From Actinomycetospora sp. TBRC 11914 (GTDB lineage Bacteria > Actinomycetota > Actinomycetes > Mycobacteriales > Pseudonocardiaceae): DNA of 64,000 nt. The notes beneath the pieces are model-generated. The model had not been told where the DNA came from. It was given only the letters and a program-made list of their open reading frames with translations, and made no database searches. Of the stretch, positions 24,457 to 33,201 are shown piece after piece (position 1 is the stretch's first letter; every line of letters begins with the position of its first letter). A program made the translations under genes and the position numbers. The DNA lies in NCBI RefSeq assembly GCF_012933465.1, contig NZ_JABBND010000021.1, positions 62,001 through 126,000 on the forward strand, read 5' to 3'.

Positions 24457-24879
24457 TCAGTCGACGGTGCGGCTGCGCAGCTTTGCGTGGTGAGGCTCGA
24501 CGTCGAGGTCACCGGGCTCGAGGCCGATGCTGAGGATGCGGGTCGGGTGCAGACGGATGATCGGGCTGCCGCTCATTTGGTCGGACGCGTCGCCTGGCTC
24601 GGTGATCGCCTCCGCGTGCCCTCGGATCTCGAGGAAGCGCACGCGCCACGGGTCGGTCGAGTAGACGTCGTCGAGGACGAAGGCGGCTTGGCCGTTCGCG
24701 GCGACGTTCCGGAACTTGCGGCTGCGGGCCATGTTGTAGCCGCCGATGTCGATCGTCCCCAACTCCTTGTTGACGCCGAAGCCGACCGGGTTGTTCTGCA
24801 GGGTGCCGTCGGGCTGGCTGGTGGCCAGACGCCCGATCCGCTGGCTCTCCAGGTACGCGAGCTCCTCGTCCGTGAACAT
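24457..24879 (-). CDS. PPOX-class F420/FMN-dependent oxidoreductase
   Basis: A 140-residue protein from ATG 24879 with the split-barrel fold of pyridoxamine 5'-phosphate oxidase-like proteins: LESQRIGRLATSQPDGTLQN (residues 9-28), VNKELGTIDIGGY, then RKFRNVAANGQAAFVLDDV and a RFLEIRGHAE strand. Such actinobacterial enzymes typically use F420H2 or FMN for redox or detoxification. Single gene; substrate unknown. The hairpin element at 24957-24981 lies upstream. Confidence 0.85.
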   Translation of the reverse strand: MFTDEELAYLESQRIGRLATSQPDGTLQNNPVGFGVNKELGTIDIGGYNMARSRKFRNVAANGQAAFVLDDVYSTDPWRVRFLEIRGHAEAITEPGDASDQMSGSPIIRLHPTRILSIGLEPGDLDVEPHHAKLRSRTVD

Positions 24880-24956
24880 GAGTCGGACCGTAGGACCTGA
24901 AGTTTGGTCGAGGTCAAGCGGGCCGTGGTCGGTTCCCGACGGCGAGCGCGGGGGCG

Positions 24957-24981
24957 CGACTGAGTCACCGTGACTCGGTCG
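24957..24981. repeat. 11-3-11 hairpin element, copy a
   Basis: CGACTGAGTCA, CCG, TGACTCGGTCG: 11-base arms with one mismatch and a 3-base loop. Same design as elements at 42469-42493 and 44567-44591; all three are intergenic. Confidence 0.55.
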
Positions 24982-25071
24982 GCCCAGCGGGCTGTCGGAC
25001 TCGGACCGTCGTCGTGCTCGTCGGTTGTCAGCGATGTGGAACCGTCGTCGCGCGGGGTCAGTCCAAGGGGC

Positions 25072-25788
25072 ATGAGCTCCGATCGCCTCCTCGTTCCCGG
25101 TGTGCTCGATGTCCCGACGGACCCTGACCCGTCGCTCTACTGTCGCCTGCTGCGCGACGCCCGGCGGTCGCGACGCAGTCCGATCCTCCTCGGGCACCGG
25201 GCGACCGGTCTCGCCGGCGAGCCGCCGATGCCGACCGACCCGATGGCGGACCTCGAGGCCGCCGATGCGATGGACGTGCTCGAGACCTGGTGGCCCGGTC
25301 CCTGCCCGTCGGAGTGTCACTGCCTCGAACCGGTTGAGGATGCGTTCCCGCGGAGCTCCTCAGCCGCGACCGATGTCGACTGGTCGCGCCGTTCCTCGAC
25401 CGCCGCGGCCGCGGCGGATCTCGCGGGCGACCTCTCCGAGGTCGCGACCCTCGCCGTCGTCGACGCGGGCCGCCCGGCGGACATCCCGATTGCCCTCGGT
25501 TGGGCCGGCATGTGCAACTACCGGGACCGCGATCTGGTCGGCCTCTGCGCGGTGCTCCGCAGCTGGGAGGAACGGTTCGGCGCGATGCTGGTGGCGATGA
25601 CCTTCTCGACGCTCGTGCTCGCCGTCGCGCACCCGCCACGGTCGCAGGCGGACGCCGAGCGGGTCGCCGCCGAGCACTTCGCGTTCTGCCCGGACCAGCA
25701 AGACCCGCAGAACGGCATCGTCTACACGCCGAGGACCTACGGGCGCACGATCCGAGGGGCGAGCAGGTGGCGGTTCTGGTGGGACTGA
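25072..25788 (+). CDS. DUF4253 domain protein
   Basis: A 238-residue protein. I use ATG 25072; AAGGGG is close upstream and an upstream in-frame start is possible. The C-terminal half (about 140-238) has the DUF4253 pattern: IPIALGWAGMCNYRDRDLVG, RSWEERFGAMLVAMTFSTLV, AVAHPP, then CPDQQDP and a final RGASRWRFWWD. DUF4253 proteins are widespread in actinobacteria, often beside toxin genes, and have no proven function. Single gene. Confidence 0.8.
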   Translation: MSSDRLLVPGVLDVPTDPDPSLYCRLLRDARRSRRSPILLGHRATGLAGEPPMPTDPMADLEAADAMDVLETWWPGPCPSECHCLEPVEDAFPRSSSAATDVDWSRRSSTAAAAADLAGDLSEVATLAVVDAGRPADIPIALGWAGMCNYRDRDLVGLCAVLRSWEERFGAMLVAMTFSTLVLAVAHPPRSQADAERVAAEHFAFCPDQQDPQNGIVYTPRTYGRTIRGASRWRFWWD

Positions 25789-25876
25789 CGTGCGAGTCGA
25801 GGTCGAGGGACGGTTGACCTGAAGAGCGGTCGAGGTCCTACTTTCGATCGGGTCGATGCGACCGAGGAGGACGACG

Positions 25877-26245
25877 ATGACTGTCGAGCTGAACCACACG
25901 ATCGTCCCGAGTCGTGACCAGCGGGCCGCGGCGAAGGACCTGGCCGACCTACTCGGGTTGGAGGTGACGAAGGCCGGCCACTTCGATGCCGTGCACCTGG
26001 GCAACGGGGTGAGCCTGGACTTCATGGACGTCGACGAGGTCCCGGGGTCGATGCACCTCGCGTTCCTCGTCTCCGAGGACACGTTCGACGAGGTGTTCGG
26101 GCGGCTCCAGGAGCGCGACCTGCCGTACTGGGGGGACCCGATGCGCTCCCGGCCTCAGCAATTCAGCGCGTACTTCGGCGGGCGCGGCTTCTACTGGGAC
26201 AGCCCCGACGGTCACAACCTCGAGGTCCTGACCCGCGCCTCCTGA
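25877..26245 (+). CDS. VOC family (glyoxalase-fold) protein
   Basis: A 122-residue protein from ATG 25877, with GAGGAGG upstream. It has the vicinal-oxygen-chelate beta-alpha-beta-beta-beta pattern: LNHTIVPSRDQRAAAKDLAD, HLGNGVSLDFMD, MHLAFLVSEDTFDEVFGRLQ and GFYWDSPDGHNLEVL. His and Glu residues at the usual metal positions are present (H7, E119 region). Probable metalloenzyme or ligand-binding protein; substrate unknown. Confidence 0.85.
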   Translation: MTVELNHTIVPSRDQRAAAKDLADLLGLEVTKAGHFDAVHLGNGVSLDFMDVDEVPGSMHLAFLVSEDTFDEVFGRLQERDLPYWGDPMRSRPQQFSAYFGGRGFYWDSPDGHNLEVLTRAS

Positions 26246-26333
26246 CGGCGGGTCGGTAGGCGCTTGCAGTCCGCCACCACCCTGCTATCGTCCCGCACGA
26301 CCGATTGCAGGTTGCAACCACTGGGGGCTGCTC

Positions 26334-26939
26334 GTGTCCGACACGACCTGTCACATGTCGATCTCGCTCGACGGCTTCGCCGCCGGACCGGACCAGAGCC
26401 GGGACGACCCGTTGGGCAAGCGGGGCAAGGAGCTGCACGGCTGGCACATCGGCGACCCGCGCGCGACCGAGGCCGACAAGCAGGCCGTCGAGTGGCTCAT
26501 GCGTCCGCGTGGTGCGTACGTGATGGGGCGGAACATGTACGGCCCGATCCGCGGGGACTGGGACGAGGAGTGGAGCGGCTGGTGGGGCCCGGAGCCGCCC
26601 TACCACGCGCCGGTGTTCGTGCTGACCCATCACGCCCACGACCCGATCGAGATGGAGGGCGGCACGACGTTCCACTTCGTCACCGGTGGGTTCGACGAGG
26701 CCTACGCGGCGGCCCGTGAGACCGCCGGCGACAAGGGCGTGGACATCGCCGGCGGGGCCTCGACCGTTCGCCAGGCCCTGAAGGCCGGGGTGATCGACGA
26801 GTTCGCCCTCGACATCGCGCCCGTCGTGCTCGGGTCGGGGGAGAGCCTCTTCGAGGGGATCGGGTCCTTCGACTTCGAGCCGGTCGAGGTCCTGCACTCG
26901 CCGCTCTCCACCCACATCCGCTACCGACGCGTCCGCTGA
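26334..26939 (+). CDS. Dihydrofolate reductase family protein (RibD C-terminal type)
   Basis: A 201-residue protein from GTG 26334 (GGGGGCTG upstream). It begins CHMSISLDGFAAGPDQSRDD and contains YVMGRNMYGPIRGDWDEEW, FVLTHHAHDPIEMEGGTTFH, then GVDIAGGASTVRQALKAGVI and LGSGESLFEGIG, the conserved order of the YyaP/YwjB reductases with a dinucleotide-binding GG-x-S/T. Usually NADPH-dependent with unknown substrate. Stands alone. Confidence 0.9.
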   Translation: MSDTTCHMSISLDGFAAGPDQSRDDPLGKRGKELHGWHIGDPRATEADKQAVEWLMRPRGAYVMGRNMYGPIRGDWDEEWSGWWGPEPPYHAPVFVLTHHAHDPIEMEGGTTFHFVTGGFDEAYAAARETAGDKGVDIAGGASTVRQALKAGVIDEFALDIAPVVLGSGESLFEGIGSFDFEPVEVLHSPLSTHIRYRRVR

Positions 26940-26978
26940 CCCGGTTCACGGTGCCTGGTCCCGGCCGCGGCAGGGGAC

Positions 26979-27725
26979 TCATGAGGCTGTGACGTCGGGC
27001 GGGTGACGGACGGACTCGAGCTTCGGGTCGGTCTCGACGGCGTGGACGACCTCGGGGGAGCCGGCGATGCGCGTCCCCCAGAGGTCGTAGTCGGTGGTGA
27101 GCAACCAGTTTCGGTCGATGGGCCAGATGTTGTCCGGGGTGACGGTGTCGCGCGTCGAGAACCGGGCAGCGTCGAGCACCGAGACGAGAGGGCCGCTCAG
27201 GGTCAGCTGCGACCATTCGCCGAACGGCCACCCGGCACCGGAGTAGTAGGCGATGCAGGGCGCGTCCAGGCCACCTTCGGTCACCTCGGCGAGCACCGAG
27301 ATGAGCCGGTTGCCGGTAGGGGCGTCCAGGCTGCCCTCGTTCGGCTGGATCATGGTCGCCGGCCACGAGGAGTACGGGAACCAGTGGTGGCACGGCGGCA
27401 CGGGCTTGCCGCGACTGGAGCCGCACATCGGCACGCCCAGGCGATCGGCCAACTCGTGCCATCGCACCCGGCGCCAGCCCGGCGGAGGCGAGGCGAAGCC
27501 GGTGACTTCCGAGCAGAAGAGCCCGGTCCTCTCCCGGAGCTCAGGATCGAGCGAATCCGCGGGCCCGTGCTCGGGGTCCTCCCAGATGCCGTGGAGCACC
27601 CACGTCTCGGCCGGCCACGCGTGCGGCATGAAGCTGATCGATGCGGCGGGCTCGAGCTCGCGCAGCCAGTCGACCTCGTCCGGGTCGGCGATCCGTAGTC
27701 CGCGCATCGAGATGGCGTCGTCCAC
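26979..27725 (-). CDS. Conserved hypothetical protein
   Basis: A 248-residue protein. I start at GTG 27725 (ATG 27707 also possible) because upstream sequence loses coding character. It is soluble and Trp-rich with segments SFMPHAWPAETWVLHGIWED, CHHWFPYSSWPATMIQPNEG and PIDRNWLLTTDYDLWGTRIA, suggesting a compact folded domain. No signal peptide or membrane helix. I do not recognise the family and there is no informative operon context. Confidence 0.65.
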   Translation of the reverse strand: MDDAISMRGLRIADPDEVDWLRELEPAASISFMPHAWPAETWVLHGIWEDPEHGPADSLDPELRERTGLFCSEVTGFASPPPGWRRVRWHELADRLGVPMCGSSRGKPVPPCHHWFPYSSWPATMIQPNEGSLDAPTGNRLISVLAEVTEGGLDAPCIAYYSGAGWPFGEWSQLTLSGPLVSVLDAARFSTRDTVTPDNIWPIDRNWLLTTDYDLWGTRIAGSPEVVHAVETDPKLESVRHPPDVTAS

Positions 27726-27878
27726 GTCGCGATGGTGCCGTCCATCGGCCCGACGCCGCGGGTGTTTGCCGACATCGGCAGGGCCTTTCACGGGCGACTG
27801 AATGAGCTGACTGGCTGCGAGCGCCCCGGCAGTTCACAGGTGTGGCTCCCATGGAAGGGCCTGAGCCCACCTCTCCTC

Positions 27879-28253
27879 TCACCCCTCCGGACGCGAGGTC
27901 ATCCCCGCGTCCGCCAACTGCTCGGCGAGGACCTCTCCTGCCGGTGTGTTGGCGAACCACACGCCGTGGAAGGGCGAGATGTCCTCGAACGGTTCCTCCC
28001 AGCGTCGGTCGATCTCCTTCACCGCGTCATCGTCTGAGAGCTGCCAGGGGCGGAATTCTTCGGACACATCCCCGACGATCATCAGTTTCTCTCGAAGGAG
28101 GTCGGCGAGCAGGGCCAGCGTCTCTCGCTTCCACGCCACCGGGTCGACCGGTTGCTCGTCACGAACGATCCACGCGGCCTCCGACAAGCTCACCCAGTCG
28201 TCGGTGGCGCTCCACAGGATCTCCGCTCGCGGGTCGTAGCTACTGGCCTTCAC
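27879..28253 (-). CDS. Probable immunity protein of the polymorphic toxin
   Basis: A 124-residue acidic protein from GTG 28253 (GAGGAAGG upstream), whose start lies inside the 3' end of the toxin gene. Segments AEILWSATDDWVSLSEAAWI, ETLALLADLLREKLMIVGDV and FHGVWFANTPAGEVLAEQLA look like a small alpha/beta protein. Position immediately after a WXG100-like/toxin pair is the usual one for the cognate immunity protein. Family not recognised by sequence. Confidence 0.65.
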   Translation of the reverse strand: MKASSYDPRAEILWSATDDWVSLSEAAWIVRDEQPVDPVAWKRETLALLADLLREKLMIVGDVSEEFRPWQLSDDDAVKEIDRRWEEPFEDISPFHGVWFANTPAGEVLAEQLADAGMTSRPEG

Positions 28254-29307
28254 GGTGGACCTTCCTCGGGGGCTGTCCGGGGATGCGAACGTCGACACTA
28301 GAACCTGGGGCACTGGAGGAAGAGTCGCGAAGACCGACTCTCGTCCCGTCAGGGAACTCGACCACCCGCCCGCCGTAATCGGGCCATTCGGCCGGGGTGC
28401 CGCCCTCCGACAGCTCGTCGTAGAGCGCGCGGACCTCTTCCTCGGTCTCGACGACGCGGACGCGCTTGTTCTTTCCCGGTTTCCCGACGGTGCGAGCCCG
28501 CTCATCGATGCGTGACGCGTCCGTCTCCTGGTCGACCTGGAACGGCGCGACGCTGCTGTCGGTGGCGGCGTGCGTAGCGAGGTCGACGAGGCCCGCACCG
28601 GCGATGCCGACCCCGGCCGCCACCCCTGCGGCCGCGGCTCCTCCCACCGGTAACCCGGCTATCAGGCCGACACCGGTGGCGTCGAGCGCGACGCTCCCGG
28701 CCGCGACCGCTCCGCTGACGGCGGCCAATGCCCCGCCGCCCACCACCGCCGCCAGGTCGAGCGGGTGATCGAGCGCGGCCATCCCGACCGACGCGACGGC
28801 GTTCCCCACCTCGGCCAGCGGGGACGTCGTGGCTGCAGCCGGGGGAGTCGGCGGCGGGGCGATGCCCGCGAGCGACGACGACGCCGCATCCAGCGCACGA
28901 GCCGCCGCCTCGTTGGCGAAACGGGCGCGCTCCTCGGCAGCGCGCATCAGCGCGCCGCCGCCGTCCAGAGTCGGATCTTGCCCTGACCCGAGAGCCGATG
29001 TCGCGGCCTGGCCCTGGGCGAGCAACGCTTCACCCCGCGCGTAGTCCTGCTGCGCCGCCCGGAGCTCCTCGGCATACCGCGCGAGCGGCCCGACCGCGGC
29101 GCGCACGGCCTCGGCCACCCGCTGCGCGTTCCTCGCGTCCTGCTGTGTCCGGGCGAGGGCCAGCGGCGCCGCGAGGCCGGTCCAGTCGGCGGTGGTCGCC
29201 CGCCCGTGACCCGCCACCGCCTCGCCCCCGGTCTCCACCGCCGTCGCCGCGGCCGCCAACCCCCGGCAGGCCTCCTCGATCGCCTCGGGATCGCCGGGAA
29301 GCGGCAT
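28240..29307 (-). CDS. Polymorphic toxin with C-terminal toxin domain
   Basis: A 355-residue protein from ATG 29307, overlapping the stop of the upstream WXG100-like gene (ATGA). The N-terminal ~150 residues are Ala-rich and helical like ESX/WXG-type substrates. A glycine/alanine-rich hydrophobic middle follows (about 190-245, AALDHPLDLAAVVGGGALAA). A compact C-terminal domain comes last (about 280-355: RVRVVETEEEVRALYDELSE, GGRVVEFPDGTRVGLRD, IPGQPPRKVH) of a type common at the end of actinobacterial polymorphic toxins and probably nuclease-like. Immunity candidate follows directly. Confidence 0.75.
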   Translation of the reverse strand: MPLPGDPEAIEEACRGLAAAATAVETGGEAVAGHGRATTADWTGLAAPLALARTQQDARNAQRVAEAVRAAVGPLARYAEELRAAQQDYARGEALLAQGQAATSALGSGQDPTLDGGGALMRAAEERARFANEAAARALDAASSSLAGIAPPPTPPAAATTSPLAEVGNAVASVGMAALDHPLDLAAVVGGGALAAVSGAVAAGSVALDATGVGLIAGLPVGGAAAAGVAAGVGIAGAGLVDLATHAATDSSVAPFQVDQETDASRIDERARTVGKPGKNKRVRVVETEEEVRALYDELSEGGTPAEWPDYGGRVVEFPDGTRVGLRDSSSSAPGSSVDVRIPGQPPRKVHREGQ

Positions 29308-29618
29308 CAGCGTGGACCGCCGAGCCCGGGGGTGACGACGCCGGCCTGACCGTCGGCCGTCACGTACTGCGCACTCGAGGCCTCCAGCGCGCCGGCGCAG
29401 TCCGTGAGGCTCCCGACGATCGCCTGGACCGCCCGGTCGAGCTGCGACGAGAACGCCGACGCCGCCCCAGCGAGCGGGCCCGCCCCGGCTGCCGCCGCGA
29501 CGTCGTCCACGGCCACCCCGGCCTGCAGCGCCGCGTCGTCGAGCCCGTCGGCATCCGCGCGCAGGTCGGCGGCGCCGCGACGCAGCTGCTCGGGGCGCAC
29601 GTCGAACCCGTCCGGCAC
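29307..29618 (-). CDS. WXG100/EspC-like secretion partner
   Basis: A 103-residue helical protein from GTG 29618 with AGGA upstream. It begins PDGFDVRPEQLRRGAADLRA and has AAAAGAGPLAGAASAFSSQL and QAIVGSLTDCAGALEASSAQ, the two-helix hairpin of EspC/WXG100-like proteins exported by type VII systems, which usually pair with the N-terminus of a larger substrate. First gene of the trio with toxin and immunity protein; no ESX machinery is in the window. Confidence 0.75.
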   Translation of the reverse strand: MPDGFDVRPEQLRRGAADLRADADGLDDAALQAGVAVDDVAAAAGAGPLAGAASAFSSQLDRAVQAIVGSLTDCAGALEASSAQYVTADGQAGVVTPGLGGPR

Positions 29619-29688
29619 GTCGGGGATCCTGACGCAGAGCCGACGCCGCTGGGGTCGGTTCGGAGAAGTCGGGAGAGGGAGGGCGCGC

Positions 29689-31104
29689 GTGGCGGTGCCA
29701 TCGGACGCGGTGCGACGGGTCTCGGCGGTCGCCGACGACGCGCTGGGTGACGACGATGCCGTCGGGCTCGCCGCCCGGCTGCGACGGCGCGAGGTGTCAC
29801 CCGACGAGGTCCGGCAGGCCGCCGCCCGGAGGACCCGGAAGATCGACCCCACCCTCCACGGCCTCACCCTCGACCGCTTCGACGAGCCCGTCGCGGGCAA
29901 TAACGATGGGCCCCTCGCAGACGTCCCGATGCTGGTCAAGGAGAACACCGACGTCGCCGGCCGGCCGACCACCAACGGCAGCTCCGCCTACACCGCCCGG
30001 CCCGCCCCCGCCCACGCCGAGGTCACGCAGCAGCTCCTCGACCTCGGCGTCGCACTCCTCGGCAGCACCCGCATGCCGGAGTTCGGGCTCAACGCCAGCA
30101 CCGAGTTCGTCGACGCCGAGCCCACCCGCAACCCGTGGAATTCCGCCTACTCCGCCGGCGCCTCCTCCGGCGGATCGGCCGCCCTCGTCGCGGCCGGAGC
30201 CGTCCCGCTCGCGCACGCCAACGACGGCGGGGGCTCGATCCGCATCCCGGCCGCCGCGTGCGGGCTCGTCGGGCTCAAGCCCTCCCGCGGCCGCACCGCA
30301 CTCAACGCCCAGGGCGCGCAGATGCCGATCAACCTGGTCAGCGACGGCGTCGTCACCAGGACGGTCCGGGACACCGCCGCCGTCCTCGGCCACCTCGACC
30401 GAGGCCGCAGAAACCCACACCTTCCCCCGATCGGCCTCATCGACGGACCGAGTCGGCGCAGGCTCCGCATCGGCCTCGTCCTCGAGAGCCCCGCCGCGGG
30501 CACCGTCGACGACGAGACGCGCCGAGCCGTGCTCGATACAGCCGCGACCCTCGAGAAGCAGGGACACCAGGTCGAGCCGCACACCCTCGGCGTCGGGAAG
30601 CAGTTCGTCGACGACTTCCTGGTCTACTGGGGGCTGCTCGCGGTCGGGATCGTGGCCGGCGGGCGGTTCGGGTTCCCGGAGTTCGACGCGTCGCGGCTCG
30701 ACCCGCTCACCCACGGCCTGTACCGGCACTTCCTGACGACGGCGCCGCGGCGGCCCGGGTTCCTGCGGCGGCTCAAGCGGATCGCCCACACCTACGACGA
30801 CGAGTTCGTCCACCACGACGTCCTGCTCTCGCCGGTCCTCGCGCACCGCACGCCGCCGCTGGGCCACCTCCATCCCGCGGTGCCGTTCGAGGAGCTCAAG
30901 GACCGGCTGATCAACTACGTCGGGTTCACGCCGCTGCAGAACGTCGCGGGCGCGCCGGCGATCGCGGTGCCGGGTGGCCAGGACAGCCACGGCCTCCCGA
31001 TCGGCGTCCAGCTCGCCGGGTCCACCGGCGACGAGCGCACCCTGATCGAGCTCGCCTACCTCCTCGAGGCCGAACGCCCCTGGCCGCGCCTGGGCCAGTC
31101 CTGA
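29689..31104 (+). CDS. Amidase signature family enzyme
   Basis: A 471-residue protein from GTG 29689 with GAGGGAGGG upstream. Catalytic triad residues are visible: Lys in [12 protein letters not shown] (K84), Ser in [10 protein letters not shown] (~182) and the glycine/serine-rich [14 protein letters not shown] (~155). Family-typical [11 protein letters not shown] and a final [10 protein letters not shown] are present. It hydrolyses amide bonds (aryl or aliphatic amides, possibly 6-aminohexanoate-type substrates). Divergent from the WXG100-like gene with about 70 bp between. Substrate unknown. Confidence 0.92.
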   Translation: MAVPSDAVRRVSAVADDALGDDDAVGLAARLRRREVSPDEVRQAAARRTRKIDPTLHGLTLDRFDEPVAGNNDGPLADVPMLVKENTDVAGRPTTNGSSAYTARPAPAHAEVTQQLLDLGVALLGSTRMPEFGLNASTEFVDAEPTRNPWNSAYSAGASSGGSAALVAAGAVPLAHANDGGGSIRIPAAACGLVGLKPSRGRTALNAQGAQMPINLVSDGVVTRTVRDTAAVLGHLDRGRRNPHLPPIGLIDGPSRRRLRIGLVLESPAAGTVDDETRRAVLDTAATLEKQGHQVEPHTLGVGKQFVDDFLVYWGLLAVGIVAGGRFGFPEFDASRLDPLTHGLYRHFLTTAPRRPGFLRRLKRIAHTYDDEFVHHDVLLSPVLAHRTPPLGHLHPAVPFEELKDRLINYVGFTPLQNVAGAPAIAVPGGQDSHGLPIGVQLAGSTGDERTLIELAYLLEAERPWPRLGQS

Positions 31105-31118
31105 GTGCCCGGGTCGGG

Positions 31119-31550
31119 TCACACGACGACGAGGTTCTCCGGTCCTGCGCTCGGCACGGCGTCCGTGGGGATGCGCTGATCGAAGGTGACGAAACGTCCC
31201 TGGCGGTCGGTCGCCAGCGCGAGCAGATAGGCGTCGGTGAGCCGGCGGGGACCGTGGATGCGACTCGTCGTCAGGAAGTCCGGGTCGAGCGCGCTGCGGT
31301 CGCACGCCCAGAACTCGTGGTCCGAGCCGTCGCGGGACTCACGGAGGAGGTCCGCGGCGCGATGGGGGCTGACCGGGCTCGGGTACCGCGGCTGGCTGAT
31401 GATGCGGACGAACCCGTTCTCGGTGATCGCGCACGACGCCCAGCCGTGGACGAGTTCGCCGTCGGCCCACTGCCAGGCGCGCTCGTGGTCGATGTGGTCG
31501 GCGTCGAGCAGGGCGAGCAGGACGTTGATGTCGAGCAGGGCTCGGGTCAC
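31119..31550 (-). CDS. vapC: VapC ribonuclease toxin (PIN domain)
   Basis: A 143-residue PIN-domain protein: LLDINVLLALLDADHIDH (first Asp), ITENGFVRIISQPRYP (conserved Glu), RRLTDAYLLALATDRQGRFV (Thr-Asp pair) and TFDQRI (C-terminal acidic). All expected acidic residues are present, so it should be an active Mg2+-dependent RNase. Translationally coupled to vapB through ATGA at 31547-31550. It converges on the amidase gene. Confidence 0.93.
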   Translation of the reverse strand: MTRALLDINVLLALLDADHIDHERAWQWADGELVHGWASCAITENGFVRIISQPRYPSPVSPHRAADLLRESRDGSDHEFWACDRSALDPDFLTTSRIHGPRRLTDAYLLALATDRQGRFVTFDQRIPTDAVPSAGPENLVVV

Positions 31551-31792
31551 GCGCCTTCCTCGTCGCGCAGCTCATCGACGAGCGTGTTCGAGACGGCGGG
31601 TCCCCGGCGGGGGAGTGGACGGAACCCGTGGCGAACGGTCCCGGATTCCCGGGGTGTGGGCACGTCCCCCGTCAGCGCTGCGCGCGCCAGCTCGGAGAGG
31701 ACCTCTCCGACCGTGCGCTTCTCGCGCGCGGCGCGCTCCTTCGCCGCGAGCAGCACGTCGTCGTCGATCGTCAGAGTGGTGCGCACGCACAT
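31547..31792 (-). CDS. vapB: VapB antitoxin
   Basis: An 81-residue protein with an N-terminal ribbon-helix-helix (VRTTLTIDDDVLLAAKERAA, then KRTVGEVLSELARAAL) and a C-terminal toxin-binding tail (VSNTLVDELRDEEGA). It represses its own promoter with VapC and neutralises the RNase. An internal GTG (codon 3) is also a possible start. First gene of the vapBC operon. Confidence 0.9.
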   Translation of the reverse strand: MCVRTTLTIDDDVLLAAKERAAREKRTVGEVLSELARAALTGDVPTPRESGTVRHGFRPLPRRGPAVSNTLVDELRDEEGA

Positions 31793-31907
31793 GATGCTAA
31801 TGCATCAACGGCGGAGGCACGCGTCTCCGGAGTCGGCCGATGTCGAATGGACGGGACCGTGTTCGTCGTCGTGGTGAAGGCCCACCCCGGAACGAGAGGC
31901 TCCCGCC

Positions 31908-32750
31908 ATGACCGCCACCACCCGCCGCCTGTTCGAGCTCCTCGAGCCGATCTGCCTGGTCACCTTCTTCGAGGACGAGAGCAACGAGGAGCTGGCGGCG
32001 CTCGGCCACCGCACCTACTGGGACGGGTACTTCGCCAGCCGGGCCGCGTCGCTGGGGCGGGTGCCGGCGGAGGTGGTGCACGCCGCGTTCTACAACTTCG
32101 CCGACGGCGAGGCCGCGCGGCACATCCCGAGCGCCTGGGAGACGATCCCGCCCGAGGCGTCGTTCGCCGCCCGGGAGCGGGGGAGCGCGGCCTCGCTGCG
32201 GCGCCTCCTCGGCGAGGACCTGTCCTCCTCGAGAGGACTCACCCGCGCCGCCGACCTGGCGACGAAGGCCGCCGAGAGCGTCCCGACGACGGGCCGGGTC
32301 AACTTCGCCGGGATGCGCGCGATGCCGGTGCCCGGCGACCCGGTCGCCCGGCTGTGGCACTCCGCGACCATGCTGCGCGAGCACCGCGGCGACGGGCACA
32401 TCGCCGCCCTGCTCGCCGCGGGCATCGGCGGCACCGAGTCCCACGTGCTCTCCGCGCTGGACATGGGCATCCACCCGGCCGAGTCGTTCGGGCGCATCCA
32501 CCACCTGCCGAAGCAGCGACTCGCCGCGGTCATGGCCGGCCTGCGCGAGCGCGGGCTGATCGACGACGACGGCCGCTTCACCGACGCCGGCCGGGCGACC
32601 AAGCAGCGCATCGAGGACCTGACCGACGAGCTCGCCGCCCCGCCCTTCGACGCCCTGCCCGATGCCGAGCTCGACGAGCTGGTCCGCGATCTCGAGCCCC
32701 TGACCACGACGCTGGTCGCGGCCGGGATCCCGTCGCCGGTCCGCGGCTGA
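31908..32750 (+). CDS. SCO6745 family protein
   Basis: A 280-residue protein with a conserved N-terminus (LFELLEPICLVTFFEDESNE), a YWDGYFASRAASLGRVPAEV segment, WHSATMLREHRGDGHIAALL near 155-175 and a C-terminal winged-helix-like region (GLRERGLIDDDGRFTDAGRA). This matches actinobacterial SCO6745-type proteins, MarR-related in the C-terminal half, with a probable ligand-binding role; function not established. ATG 31908 follows GAGAGGC. Confidence 0.85.
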   Translation: MTATTRRLFELLEPICLVTFFEDESNEELAALGHRTYWDGYFASRAASLGRVPAEVVHAAFYNFADGEAARHIPSAWETIPPEASFAARERGSAASLRRLLGEDLSSSRGLTRAADLATKAAESVPTTGRVNFAGMRAMPVPGDPVARLWHSATMLREHRGDGHIAALLAAGIGGTESHVLSALDMGIHPAESFGRIHHLPKQRLAAVMAGLRERGLIDDDGRFTDAGRATKQRIEDLTDELAAPPFDALPDAELDELVRDLEPLTTTLVAAGIPSPVRG

Positions 32751-32829
32751 GACCCGTGGTGGTCGTCACTCCCGACGGCCCAGCGCGTTGTGCCACTCGG
32801 ACGAGTCGGAACCAACGGTGGCGGTGCAG

Positions 32830-33012
32830 ATGAGCGGCGCGGGCAAGGGCGATCTGGAACTCGTGATCGCGGTGGTCGGCTTCGTGATCACCGCCGTCCT
32901 CCTGGCGGTCACGATCGTGCTCGCGGCCACCAGGCGCGGAGGCGCCCGGGGCTGGTTCACCGGCGCCGCCGCGGCCCTCGTCGCGACCGTCGGGCTCCTG
33001 TCCTTCATTTGA
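32830..33012 (+). CDS. Small two-helix membrane protein
   Basis: From ATG 32830, 60 residues with two hydrophobic helices (LVIAVVGFVITAVLLAVTIV, about 10-32, and WFTGAAAALVATVGLLSFI, about 41-60) separated by a basic ARRGGARG-type loop. A longer start at 32788 adds 14 polar residues. Common type of small actinobacterial membrane protein; function unknown. Confidence 0.6.
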   Translation: MSGAGKGDLELVIAVVGFVITAVLLAVTIVLAATRRGGARGWFTGAAAALVATVGLLSFI

Positions 33013-33201
33013 CCCGGGCTACGGCCGCGGTCGTCGGGAAGGATCCCGACGACGGCGGGTGCGGCGGCAGCGAGACGCGGCTCACGTCTCCGTGCCGATC
33101 ACCGCCGACGCGCCGCCGCCCACCCACGCCGGGCAGCCGCCCGTCGTGGGTCGCCCGAATGCTCGCTGCCCGGTCGGGATCGCGTGCCCACACTCGTGTC
33201 C

